Shown here: positions 46,733 through 54,648 of the stretch, piece after piece
Position numbering within the stretch: position 1 is the first letter of the stretch
How the letters are laid out: every line of letters begins with the position of its first letter
Source: Emticicia sp. C21
GTDB taxonomy: Bacteria; Bacteroidota; Bacteroidia; Cytophagales; Spirosomataceae
Length of the DNA stretch: 64,000 nucleotides
Direction: 5' to 3'
NCBI RefSeq assembly: GCF_003418935.1
Contig: NZ_QVMT01000011.1
Coordinates: forward strand, 62,353-126,352
Program-made: the position numbers and the translations under genes
The notes under the pieces: generated by a model
What the model was told of the DNA's origin: nothing
What the model saw: only the letters and a program-made list of their open reading frames with translations
Databases searched by the model: none

Positions 46733-46768
46733 AATGCTATAAAAGAAATGAGCGCTCTTAAATTGTAA
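46733..46768 (+). pseudogene. Remnant of a second GMC oxidoreductase gene (3' end only)
   Basis: Read in frame, 46733-46768 encodes NAIKEMSALKL and a TAA stop. The intact GMC gene ends HAIKEMKAQRL and TAA. At DNA level AAAGAAATG, GCTC and TTGTAATT match at the same places. The following spacer (46769-46813) resembles the spacer between the intact GMC gene and copy 1, including TATTCGT just before each glycosidase start. The best explanation is a duplicated GMC plus glycosidase pair whose second GMC copy was later deleted. Confidence 0.75.
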
Positions 46769-46813
46769 TTCAAATAGTTTTTAAACATAAATAAATCAAG
46801 TATTCGTATTCTC

Positions 46814-47854
46814 ATGAAAAAAAGCCTTTTGTTGCTCTTATTATTTGTTTCCTTTCTTGCCAACGCACAACGATGGACAGTAGAAAAAGCCAATGCCTGG
46901 TATGCAAAGCAGCCACAATTTGTAGGTGCTAATTATATTCCGAACACAGCCATTAATGAATTGGAAATGTGGCAGGCCGATACTTTTGACCCAGCGACAA
47001 TTGATAAAGAATTAGGTTGGGCAGAAGGTTTGGGCATGAATATTATGAGAGTGTTTCTGCATAATATTCCTTATGATACCGACAAAGCTGGTTTTATCAG
47101 CCGAATCAACCAATTCCTGACTATTGCAGATAAACATCATATCAAAATCATGTTTGTCTTATTTGATTCTTGCTGGAATGACAATCCAAAAGCAGGCAAG
47201 CAAATGGAGCCAATTATTGGCAAGCATAATTCAGGTTGGGCAAGATGCCCGGGCACCAAAATGTTGTTCGATTCAAGAACATGGGGAAGCCTGGAAGCTT
47301 ACACTAAAGATATTATCGGTACTTTTGCCAATGATAAAAGGGTAGTTGTATGGGATTTATTCAACGAGCCAAGCAATTCGGGCTATAATGATGCCGTAAT
47401 GCCATTATTAAGAAAATCATTTGAATGGGCAAGAGCTGCAAAACCATCTCAACCAATTACTGCAGGTTGGTGGACAGACCATCCAATGAGTAATGAGTTT
47501 ATGTTTGCTAATTCAGATATCATTACTTTCCATAATTATAAAGATGCTGAAAACCTGGAGGCGCAAATTAAAGAATTGAAAAGCAGATACAAACGTCCGT
47601 TGATTTGTACCGAATATATGGCCCGCAAACATAAAAGTACTTTTGAAACCTGTTTGCCAATATTTGCTAAATACAAAGTAGGTGCGATTAATTGGGGGTT
47701 GGTACAAGGTAAAACCAATACAATCTTTGCATGGGATGAGCCGATGCCAAATGGTGGAGAGCCTGCTTTGTGGTTCCACGAGGTTTTCCGTACTGATGGC
47801 TCTGTTTACAAACAAAGCGAAGTAGACGCTATTAAGGCCATTACGAAGAAATAA
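46814..47854 (+). CDS. GH5-like glycoside hydrolase, copy 2
   Basis: A 346-residue secreted (beta/alpha)8-barrel glycosidase with a good signal peptide (MKKSLLLLLLFVSFLANA, cleavage before QRW), acid/base E185 in LFNEPSNS and nucleophile E267 in CTEYMAR. It is a close paralogue of copy 1, by eye more than 80 percent identical. Differences cluster at the signal peptide, in a few surface positions and at the C-terminus, which lacks the last nine residues of copy 1. Substrate unknown; beta-1,4-linked glycans are usual for the clan. Confidence 0.88.
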   Translation: MKKSLLLLLLFVSFLANAQRWTVEKANAWYAKQPQFVGANYIPNTAINELEMWQADTFDPATIDKELGWAEGLGMNIMRVFLHNIPYDTDKAGFISRINQFLTIADKHHIKIMFVLFDSCWNDNPKAGKQMEPIIGKHNSGWARCPGTKMLFDSRTWGSLEAYTKDIIGTFANDKRVVVWDLFNEPSNSGYNDAVMPLLRKSFEWARAAKPSQPITAGWWTDHPMSNEFMFANSDIITFHNYKDAENLEAQIKELKSRYKRPLICTEYMARKHKSTFETCLPIFAKYKVGAINWGLVQGKTNTIFAWDEPMPNGGEPALWFHEVFRTDGSVYKQSEVDAIKAITKK

Positions 47855-47869
47855 AATAAATTATAAACT

Positions 47870-47910
47870 AAAGAGTATCATAAGACTTATATAGTTTTGT
47901 GATACTCTTT
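47870..47910 (+). terminator. Terminator after GH5-like copy 2
   Basis: AAAGAGTATCA (47870-47880) pairs with TGATACTCTTT (47900-47910); pairing can extend inward with wobble pairs. It is followed by CTTTAATTT and sits 15 bases after the stop. Confidence 0.75.
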
Positions 47911-47956
47911 CTTTAATTTAGACCATCTATAAGTCTGATATAACCCACCAATTGAA

Positions 47957-49429
47957 ATGAGAATCGTCGCAATCTTGTTCCTATGCTTCTTCGCATTAAG
48001 TTTACAAGCCCAAAAAGCTAAAAAGCCTAATGTGATTTATATCTATGCAGATGATCTGGGTTATGGCGAATTAGGTTGTTATGGACAAACAAAAATCAAG
48101 ACTCCAAATCTGGATAAACTGGCTAAAGAAGGCATAAGATTTACTCAGCATTATACCGGTGCACCTGTTTGTGCACCTGCCAGAACCATGCTTATGACCG
48201 GCAAACATGCAGGACATGCCTATATCAGAGGGAACTACGAATTGGGTGGTTTTGAAGACAACAAAGAGGGAGGCCAGATGCCTTTACCAGAAGGTGCTTT
48301 TACCATTGCTGATTTGATGAAAAAGGCTGGGTATGCTACAGCAGCTATTGGTAAATGGGGATTGGGCATGAGTAACTCAACCGGAGATCCTAACAAACAC
48401 GGCTTTGATTATTTCTACGGTTACCTGGACCAGAAACAGGCACATAACTTCTATCCAACTCACCTTTGGGAAAATGGTAAATGGGATACTTTGCGCAATT
48501 CGTACATTAAGGTACATGAGGCTTTGCCGAAAGATGAAACAAATCCCCAGGCATTTGAGAAATTCAAAGGCAAGGATTATTCATTAACAAAGATGGCCGA
48601 GAAAACGCTTACTTATATCCGCCAACATAAAGACGAACCTTTCTTCCTATACTTACCTTACACTGGCCCACACTTATCTCTTCAGGCTCCCGAAGAAGCT
48701 GTGAAAGAGTATATTGGTCAATTTGAGGAGCAGCCTTATAGAGGAGAGAAAGGCTATGCTTCAACCCTTTACCCTAGATCTACTTATGCTGCTATGATTA
48801 CCTATATGGATAAACAGATAGGGCGTATTATGGCCTTGCTAAAAGAACTGAACCTGGATGAAAACACATTGGTAATGTTCAGCAGTGATAACGGTGCTAC
48901 TTTTGATACAGGTGGGGCTGATATTAATTTTTTCAACAGCATAGCCGGACTTCGTGGCAGAAAGCAGGATTTGTATGAGGGTGGTATCAGAGAACCTTTT
49001 ATAGCCAAATGGCCAAAGAAAATAAAAGCCGGACAAATCTCGGATTTAGTGTCTACCCAATACGATTTGATGGAAACACTAGCTGAGCTTACGGGAGTAA
49101 AACCAGCCAAAAACGATGGTATCTCTTTTCTGCCAACCCTACTAGGCAATACTCAACAGCAAAAACATCATCCTTACCTTTATTTTGAATTTCCCGAAAA
49201 GGGCGGACAGGTGGCTGTTCGTATGGGTAACTTTAAAGGCGTGAAGAGTAATATGAAAAAAGATAAAGACGCCAACTGGGAAATCTACGATTTAAAAAAC
49301 GACGAAAAAGAAACTACTGACATTAGTAGTCTTCACCCTGAATTGATAAAGCAATTTGAAGCTATTGTCAAAAAAGAACACCAACCTTCACACATCAGAG
49401 AGTGGGAGTTTATTGACCCAAAATTCTGA
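47957..49429 (+). CDS. Secreted sulfatase (type I, formylglycine-dependent)
   Basis: A 490-residue arylsulfatase-type enzyme with a signal peptide (MRIVAILFLCFFALSLQA). The metal site ADDLGYGELG is at 31-40; the activation motif CAPAR (C72, P74, R76) is the C-x-P-x-R site where the cysteine is converted to formylglycine. GKWGLGM and the metal ligands in SSDNGA are also present. It removes sulfate esters from a glycan or small molecule. No formylglycine-generating enzyme is encoded in the window, so one must exist elsewhere. It is last in locus 2 and lies after the terminator of GH5-like copy 2, with its own short upstream region. Confidence 0.93.
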   Translation: MRIVAILFLCFFALSLQAQKAKKPNVIYIYADDLGYGELGCYGQTKIKTPNLDKLAKEGIRFTQHYTGAPVCAPARTMLMTGKHAGHAYIRGNYELGGFEDNKEGGQMPLPEGAFTIADLMKKAGYATAAIGKWGLGMSNSTGDPNKHGFDYFYGYLDQKQAHNFYPTHLWENGKWDTLRNSYIKVHEALPKDETNPQAFEKFKGKDYSLTKMAEKTLTYIRQHKDEPFFLYLPYTGPHLSLQAPEEAVKEYIGQFEEQPYRGEKGYASTLYPRSTYAAMITYMDKQIGRIMALLKELNLDENTLVMFSSDNGATFDTGGADINFFNSIAGLRGRKQDLYEGGIREPFIAKWPKKIKAGQISDLVSTQYDLMETLAELTGVKPAKNDGISFLPTLLGNTQQQKHHPYLYFEFPEKGGQVAVRMGNFKGVKSNMKKDKDANWEIYDLKNDEKETTDISSLHPELIKQFEAIVKKEHQPSHIREWEFIDPKF

Positions 49430-49500
49430 TTTAACTTATCGACTTACTTTTCAATTTCTAAACTGACTCACGTATAATCATGTGACTACCAGCGTATTTA

Positions 49501-49508
49501 TACTTTTG
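49501..49508 (+). promoter_or_regulatory. Candidate -7 box upstream of the LytTR gene
   Basis: TACTTTTG fits TAnnTTTG and implies a leader of about 200 bases. A palindrome TACTGTCTGGACAGTA lies just downstream at 49522-49537 and could be an operator. The rest of the 287-base gap holds nothing recognised. Confidence 0.4.
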
Positions 49509-49716
49509 TGGGCTTGACATATACTGTCTGGACAGTAGAAGATTCCATCAAAAATACCATTAGGTTAGTATTTTATCTGCTTTCTTTCTTTTAGAACTTT
49601 GATAAAAAAAAGAGGAATGAAACTGCTATCGCAAGTGATTTCTCAATTAGGTCAAACTGCTATTTATCTACACTTATCAAAGAATTTTAATCGAAACCCT
49701 CTAAAACTCCCTGGTT

Positions 49717-50043
49717 ATGTTTAAAGATTATAATATCTATTCGCAGGATATAGTTTATCTCAAAGCAGATATTAACTATACCGAGTTTTACCTAAAAGAT
49801 GGCAAGAAGATTGTCTCTTCTTTGTCACTTAAACATCATGAAGCCGATGAGCGCCTAAAAGGCTTCTTACGCGTACACAAATCTTATCTTGTTAATCAGT
49901 TGTATATCGGCCAGTATCGGTCGTATCAAAAAGACGTGAGAATTTATCTGACTAATGGATATGAAATTAAAGTGGCCAGACGAAGACGTGTCGCTATAAA
50001 GAAAAGTCTTAAATCTATACCAAAAGTAAGTGTAAAAGATTAG
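49717..50043 (+). CDS. Stand-alone LytTR DNA-binding protein
   Basis: A 108-residue protein consisting only of a LytTR domain: DIVYLKADINYTEFYLKDGK, then SLKHHEADERLKGFLRVHKS, SYLVN and the basic strand YEIKVARRRR. No receiver domain or membrane part is attached, unlike most LytTR regulators. It may regulate locus 2 or itself, but nothing in the sequence proves a target. The gene stands alone and is convergent with dedA-like 50255-50893. Confidence 0.85.
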   Translation: MFKDYNIYSQDIVYLKADINYTEFYLKDGKKIVSSLSLKHHEADERLKGFLRVHKSYLVNQLYIGQYRSYQKDVRIYLTNGYEIKVARRRRVAIKKSLKSIPKVSVKD

Positions 50044-50206
50044 ATAGTGACAAAGAAAGATGCATATTTTGCTGTGACTAAACACTTCCTTAATCAAATA
50101 CCGTAGATTGTTTAATTGAATTTTTCTTTTTGAGTTCGACATGTAAAATCAGGCCAATATGTGCAATATAAACAGAACGTTATCATTGCAACTAGAAAGT
50201 CATTTG

Positions 50207-50260
50207 AAATAAATACTGATGTAAATCTGTATTATTGTAGGTTTGCACCAGTATTTATTT
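50207..50260 (-). terminator. Terminator hairpin at the end of the DedA gene
   Basis: AAATAAATACTG (50207-50218) pairs perfectly with CAGTATTTATTT (50249-50260) and the stem continues inward with GTAAATC against GGTTTGC (two wobble pairs). It overlaps the stop codon of the DedA gene. It can also serve the LytTR gene from the other side. Confidence 0.6.
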
Positions 50261-50893
50261 ACTTTCATTCAATTCTTTCTTTGCGTTCAGATAACCTCTG
50301 ACAACCGTAAAGGTTGTTACCGCAAGGAAGAAAATAATGATATATTCTACGTAATTGATAATTCCGGGAAAACGCTCTCCAAAATAAAAACCACCGCCAA
50401 CAAGCGAAAGTACCCAGATAGCTCCACCTAAAACATTAAAAATTGAAAACTTGTAAAATTGCATCTTTACAATTCCGGCCAGAATAGGGGAGAACGTGCG
50501 CACTACCGGAAGAAAACGAGCAATGATCAATGTCTGGCTACCATATTTGGCAAAATACTTACGGGTGCTTTCAATATGCTTTTTCTTGAAAAATAGGGAG
50601 TCCGGCCTTGCTTGTATCCGGTCGCCGAAATACCAACCAGAAAAATACCCAACAAACGAACCTATTACTGCTGCAAGAAATATACAAAGCATCAATAGCG
50701 GGAGTGGAACATTCAGGATTTTGGTACCACAGAACACGCCTGAAAGGAACAAAAGATAATCGCCGGGAAGGAAGAAACCAAAAAAGAAACCGTTTTCAAT
50801 GAAAATAATCAGGGTAATAGCTACTAAGCCCCCCGTTCGGATTAATTCTTCCGAATCCATTAAATATTGTAACCAACTATTTACCTGTTCCAT
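50255..50893 (-). CDS. DedA-family membrane protein (VTT domain)
   Basis: A 212-residue inner-membrane protein with four to five hydrophobic segments and the DedA signature: FFLPGDYLLFLSG near residue 38, GSFVGYFSGWYFGDRI, and FLPVVRTFSPILAGIVKMQF. Members are lipid flippases or transport-related proteins acting on undecaprenyl phosphate or phospholipids; which one applies here is unknown. Located on the minus strand, 32 bases downstream of the VOC gene and possibly transcribed with it. Confidence 0.9.
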   Translation of the reverse strand: MEQVNSWLQYLMDSEELIRTGGLVAITLIIFIENGFFFGFFLPGDYLLFLSGVFCGTKILNVPLPLLMLCIFLAAVIGSFVGYFSGWYFGDRIQARPDSLFFKKKHIESTRKYFAKYGSQTLIIARFLPVVRTFSPILAGIVKMQFYKFSIFNVLGGAIWVLSLVGGGFYFGERFPGIINYVEYIIIFFLAVTTFTVVRGYLNAKKELNESK

Positions 50894-50925
50894 CGAAATA
50901 TCTTTTAGCTTTTTCTGAATAGATT

Positions 50926-51378
50926 TTATTGTACTTTAGGCTCATTCAATTCAATTACGTAACCATCCGGATCAGTAACGTAAATCTGATACGCTCCGTC
51001 AAATCTTTGCTGGCGATGATAAGCTACACCTTTTTCCTTTAAATATGCCTCAATACTATCGGCAGATTTTGCAGGGATAGTCCACGAAAAGTGCCCACCA
51101 TTTTTATCATTATTAGTTACCGGATCTTTTCTCCCTAATAAAAGGTGTAATTCCTGCCCTGGTGCAATCTGAAACCAACGTCTGATAGCTGTTAGGTTAT
51201 CAGGAACCGTAAGCGGTTGTAAACCCACAATTTCACGATAGAATTTAGCGCTTGCCTGTAGGTCTTTTACATATAATCCCACGTGGTTGTATGATTGAAT
51301 AGGAATACCTTTCGATTGAGCAAAGCTATTGACAGAAATACCTAACAAAAGAACAAGAATGCATTTAGAAAGATTCAT
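50926..51378 (-). CDS. Exported VOC-superfamily (glyoxalase-like) protein
   Basis: A 150-residue protein with a signal peptide (about 1-20, NSFA cleavage) and one vicinal-oxygen-chelate domain: YNHVGLYVKDLQASAKFY at the start, GGHFSWTI in the middle and YQIYVTDPDGYVIELNEP at the end. Potential metal ligands are H in YNHVG and E in IELNEP. An export signal is unusual for a glyoxalase, so a binding or resistance role is possible. Lies upstream of dedA on the same strand. Confidence 0.85.
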   Translation of the reverse strand: MNLSKCILVLLLGISVNSFAQSKGIPIQSYNHVGLYVKDLQASAKFYREIVGLQPLTVPDNLTAIRRWFQIAPGQELHLLLGRKDPVTNNDKNGGHFSWTIPAKSADSIEAYLKEKGVAYHRQQRFDGAYQIYVTDPDGYVIELNEPKVQ

Positions 51379-51464
51379 AGGTTTTGTGTTTATATAAAGG
51401 TTGAAAATAGTTTTAATAATTTATTAATAAATTACACAGAAGGAGCATATACATTTTGAATACC

Positions 51465-53342
51465 TTAAGCTAATTCTGATAATTCTAACCAACGCATTTC
51501 TTTTTCGGCAATATCTTCATTTATTTTCTCAAAATCTTTCGCCCAAGCTGCCAGTTCTTCGTGCGAACCATTACCAGAATTCATTTTATCAAGCAGTTGC
51601 GCTTTGCTTGATTCTAATTTTTCAAGGTCTTTCTCGAGACTTTCGTACTCTTTTTGTTCTTTGAAACTTAGCTTTCTTTTACTTTCTACTTTCTGGATCT
51701 GTGGCGCAATAGATGGTTTATTATCAGAACTACTTTCTACGTTCCCATTTGCATTCTGAATAGGCTGTTCATCTTTCCAGATACGATAATCAGTATAATT
51801 ACCCGGAAAATCTCTGATGTGACCATTACCCTCGAAAACAAAAAGGTGGTCAACAATTTTGTCCATAAAATAACGGTCGTGAGATACTACTAACAGACAA
51901 CCACCAAAGCTGATTAAGAAATCTTCCAGTACATTCAGCGTCGAGATATCCAAATCATTAGTGGGCTCATCTAAAATCAGAAAATTCGGGTTTTGAACCA
52001 ATATTTTCAATAATTGCAGACGACGTTTTTCGCCACCACTCAATTTATGAACAAAGCTATATTGCATAGCCGGTGGAAACAAAAATAGTGTCAGGAAATT
52101 GGATATAGAAAGCTCGCTTCCATCGGCCATTTTTACATATTCGGCAATCTCTCGCACTACATCTATTACTCTTTGCCCATCTTCAAAATCCAGCCCTTCT
52201 TGTGAATAGTATCCTATTTTAATGGTTTCGCCCGTTACAACCCTACCCATATCAGGTTTTACTTTCTCAGTGATAACTTCAAGCAGGGTAGTTTTACCCA
52301 TTCCATTTTTGCCCACAATTCCAATTCTATCACCCCTCTTGAAAGTATACGAAAACTCCGAAATTACCTTTTGCGTATCAAAAGCCTTACTCACATGTTG
52401 TATTTCAATGATTTTACTACCCATCCGCTCCATCTTCATGCTCAATTCCAATTTTTCTTCAGGGCCTTTCTTAACAGTCTTGCTTTTCAAATCATAGAAA
52501 GCATCAATCCGGCTCTGCGATTTTGTCCCGCGAGCTTTTGGCTGGCGGCGCATCCATTCTAATTCTTTCCGCAGCAGGTTTCTATAATTCTTTTGGGTAG
52601 CTGCATTTACAGCTTCCTGAGCTTCTTTTTTCTCTAGATAGTAATTATAATTTCCTGTGAATTTATAAATCTGGTTATCGGCGATTTCTAAGATTCGGTT
52701 ACAGACTTTATCTAAGAAATAACGGTCGTGGGTAACCAAAAGTAAAGTAATATTTGATGAGGATAGATAGCCTTCCAACCATTCGATAGTATCTAGATCC
52801 AAGTGATTGGTAGGTTCGTCTAAAATCAGGAAGTCAGGTTCTTCAATCAATACACGGGCAAGTGCTACACGTTTCTGCTGGCCTCCAGATAGGTTGCCAA
52901 TGAGTTTATCAAAATCTGTGATACCTAATTTACCTAAAATCTGCTTTACTTTTACTTCGTAGTCCCATGCTTTTAGCGTATCTACTTTTTCAATAGCATC
53001 AGCCAGCCTTTTATCATCGTGCAGATTCAGTGCAATTTCGTATTCTTTAATAGCAAGTGTGAGTGCATTTTCTGAAGCAAAAATAGTCTCTAGTACTGTT
53101 TTCCCTGCTGGCAAATCAGGGTTCTGATCAAGATAGCCCGTTCTTATATCTTTTCTTATACTTATTTCACCCGCATCAACGTCTATTTTGCCAACCAGCA
53201 TATCGAGCAGTGAAGATTTCCCCGATCCGTTTGAGCCAATCAAAGCTACTTTTTCTCCTTGTAAAATACCAAACGTAAGATTTTTAAAAAGCCAGCGTTC
53301 TCCTAAATTCCTTCCTATATTTTCAGCTGATAAATAATTCAT
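51465..53342 (-). CDS. ABC-F family ATPase (Uup/EttA-like)
   Basis: A 625-residue soluble protein with two ATP-binding cassettes and no membrane domain. Cassette 1 has Walker A GSNGSGKSS, signature LSGGQQKR and Walker B FLILDEPTNHLD; cassette 2 has GKNGMGKTT, LSGGEKRR and FLILDEPTNDLD. The linker between them (about 230-310, RKELEWMRRQPKARGTKSQSR) is the P-site interaction motif region, and the C-terminus (about 555-620) is a coiled coil like that of Uup. ABC-F proteins act on the ribosome. Single gene, normal length. Confidence 0.94.
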   Translation of the reverse strand: MNYLSAENIGRNLGERWLFKNLTFGILQGEKVALIGSNGSGKSSLLDMLVGKIDVDAGEISIRKDIRTGYLDQNPDLPAGKTVLETIFASENALTLAIKEYEIALNLHDDKRLADAIEKVDTLKAWDYEVKVKQILGKLGITDFDKLIGNLSGGQQKRVALARVLIEEPDFLILDEPTNHLDLDTIEWLEGYLSSSNITLLLVTHDRYFLDKVCNRILEIADNQIYKFTGNYNYYLEKKEAQEAVNAATQKNYRNLLRKELEWMRRQPKARGTKSQSRIDAFYDLKSKTVKKGPEEKLELSMKMERMGSKIIEIQHVSKAFDTQKVISEFSYTFKRGDRIGIVGKNGMGKTTLLEVITEKVKPDMGRVVTGETIKIGYYSQEGLDFEDGQRVIDVVREIAEYVKMADGSELSISNFLTLFLFPPAMQYSFVHKLSGGEKRRLQLLKILVQNPNFLILDEPTNDLDISTLNVLEDFLISFGGCLLVVSHDRYFMDKIVDHLFVFEGNGHIRDFPGNYTDYRIWKDEQPIQNANGNVESSSDNKPSIAPQIQKVESKRKLSFKEQKEYESLEKDLEKLESSKAQLLDKMNSGNGSHEELAAWAKDFEKINEDIAEKEMRWLELSELA

Positions 53343-53398
53343 AGTTTTTCAGATAATCCCGTTTCCTCTATTGCTCTATATGTTTGGCAAAAATACAT

Positions 53399-53692
53399 TT
53401 AATTTTTGGTTAATCTGTTGGCTAATTCTTCCCATTCTTCTTCTATCGAGATTTTGGGCATAGTTTCTCCGGCTCTCCTGTACCAATAATTCGCATTCCA
53501 TTGGTCGCCTTCTTTGCGATGTAGGTAGGCATGCAAACGATCATATGGTTGTGTGCCTTCTTTGCTTTGAGCAATGTTATGTGAAGCTTCCCAGTCTCCG
53601 TTATAATCGTACCAAAGGGCTTGAAGTAAAGGGGATATATCTTGCGGTACTTTTGCAGCCGAAAGTGTGCTTTTAAATGTCTGGATGTTCAT
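53399..53692 (-). CDS. Conserved hypothetical protein (HAYLHRKEGD type)
   Basis: A 97-residue soluble protein with no signal peptide or membrane span. The central part reads LLQALWYDYNGDWEASHNIA, then RLHAYLHRKEGDQWNANYWY, a pattern that recalls a small family of bacterial hypothetical proteins of about this length. The helix-rich repeat-like pattern suggests a TPR-like fold. Function unknown. It lies upstream of the ABC-F gene on the same strand, 56 bases away. Confidence 0.75.
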   Translation of the reverse strand: MNIQTFKSTLSAAKVPQDISPLLQALWYDYNGDWEASHNIAQSKEGTQPYDRLHAYLHRKEGDQWNANYWYRRAGETMPKISIEEEWEELANRLTKN

Positions 53693-53776
53693 CTAATTAA
53701 TTTTTATATGGATTACAACCAAATTGGATTCTGAGCTTCGTCAAAACCAATAAATTTGCTCAAATTTACAAAACCA

Positions 53777-54175
53777 CTATGTATTTTTACATTGAACTTG
53801 TTCAACATTTTTAATCCAACTTTTTCGAAATGACTCCGTAACTATGTCGTCGTTCAAAAAGGTTCCCATCATATGGGTAACCATTTCTGGTTGCACTTTA
53901 GTGGTTGTTACTTGCAAACTATTGTTCTCCCAGCTCAAAAAGGTTCCCACCATATGGGTAACCTTTTCTGGTTCCACTTTAGTGGTTAATACTTTAACTA
54001 ACTCCGAAAATACATACTGGTGAAAATGGACAATCGCTCTTTTAAACGACCTTCCGGATACCTGTATGTCGGCCAGTTCTTTTCCTCTTCTGAGAAATTC
54101 CTGAAAAACCGAATACTTCATTTTCTTCATTTTAATAGCATTTATGCAGACGACTAATTGTGGATTGTTATTCAA
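53777..54175 (-). CDS. Small protein containing an in-frame duplicated palindromic repeat
   Basis: A frame of up to 132 residues. A start at 54130 (MKKMKYSVFQEFLRRG, 117 residues) is more likely than the ATG at 54175. The first half has no recognised domain. The second half contains two 27-residue units, LTTKVEPEKVTHMVGTFL and VTTTKVQPEMVTHMMGTFL with spacer, produced by an 81-base tandem DNA repeat. Each unit contains the palindrome GGTTCCCA...TATGGGTAACC. This may be a true protein, or an old ORF into which an interspersed repeat has inserted and been duplicated. No function is assigned. Confidence 0.45.
   Translation of the reverse strand: MNNNPQLVVCINAIKMKKMKYSVFQEFLRRGKELADIQVSGRSFKRAIVHFHQYVFSELVKVLTTKVEPEKVTHMVGTFLSWENNSLQVTTTKVQPEMVTHMMGTFLNDDIVTESFRKSWIKNVEQVQCKNT
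53854..53990. repeat. 81-base tandem repeat with internal palindrome
   Basis: About 56 bases starting at 53854 recur at 53935 with few changes; the period of 81 bases (27 codons) keeps the reading frame. Each unit contains GGTTCCCA(T/C)CATATGGGTAACC, an imperfect palindrome, followed by TTTCTGGTT(G/C)CACTTTAGTGGTT. Confidence 0.8.
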
Positions 54176-54648
54176 TACTGGGCGTCATCCTAAATTTCCG
54201 GCTTAAGCTTATATTTTCAAAATATTTGGGGTAGTTTTTGGTAAAATCGAACTGTTGGATGGTGACCAATAGTGGTTAGGATTTTCATCACTATTTAGAA
54301 TACAGTATTTTGCGAGAGCCCAAACACCAGATTTTAAAGTAAAGGAGTAAACTTCATTGAATTGTCTGGCTCAAATAATTAGATTTTCTTATTTGATAAA
54401 GAATACTATTGACAAATTGGTTGACTAACACAGATATGCTTAAATGGCCTGTTCTTATAAGACGGATTACAAAAACAAAGCATAGAGTTTTTAAAGTGAT
54501 GATTTACGGGGAAAATTTTCCTCAATATTTTGTATATGCGTTGCCACACATAATATTTTCTTAAAGAGTTTGTCTTAGTGGAATAGTATTTTTAGCTGTA
54601 AAAGCGTAAACAGTTTTTTACACATTATTACTACTAAATTCCATTATC
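54176..54648. other. Intergenic region without a recognised gene
   Basis: A 473-base AT-rich gap between divergent genes. I saw no credible ORF, RNA gene or repeat. The promoter of the beta-barrel gene should lie near 54560-54640, but no clear TAnnTTTG box was found. Confidence 0.5.

Noticed and set aside
53854-53990. CRISPR or minisatellite array
   Set aside because: Only two units with an 81-base period and no spacer pattern; better described as a duplicated palindromic unit in a coding frame.
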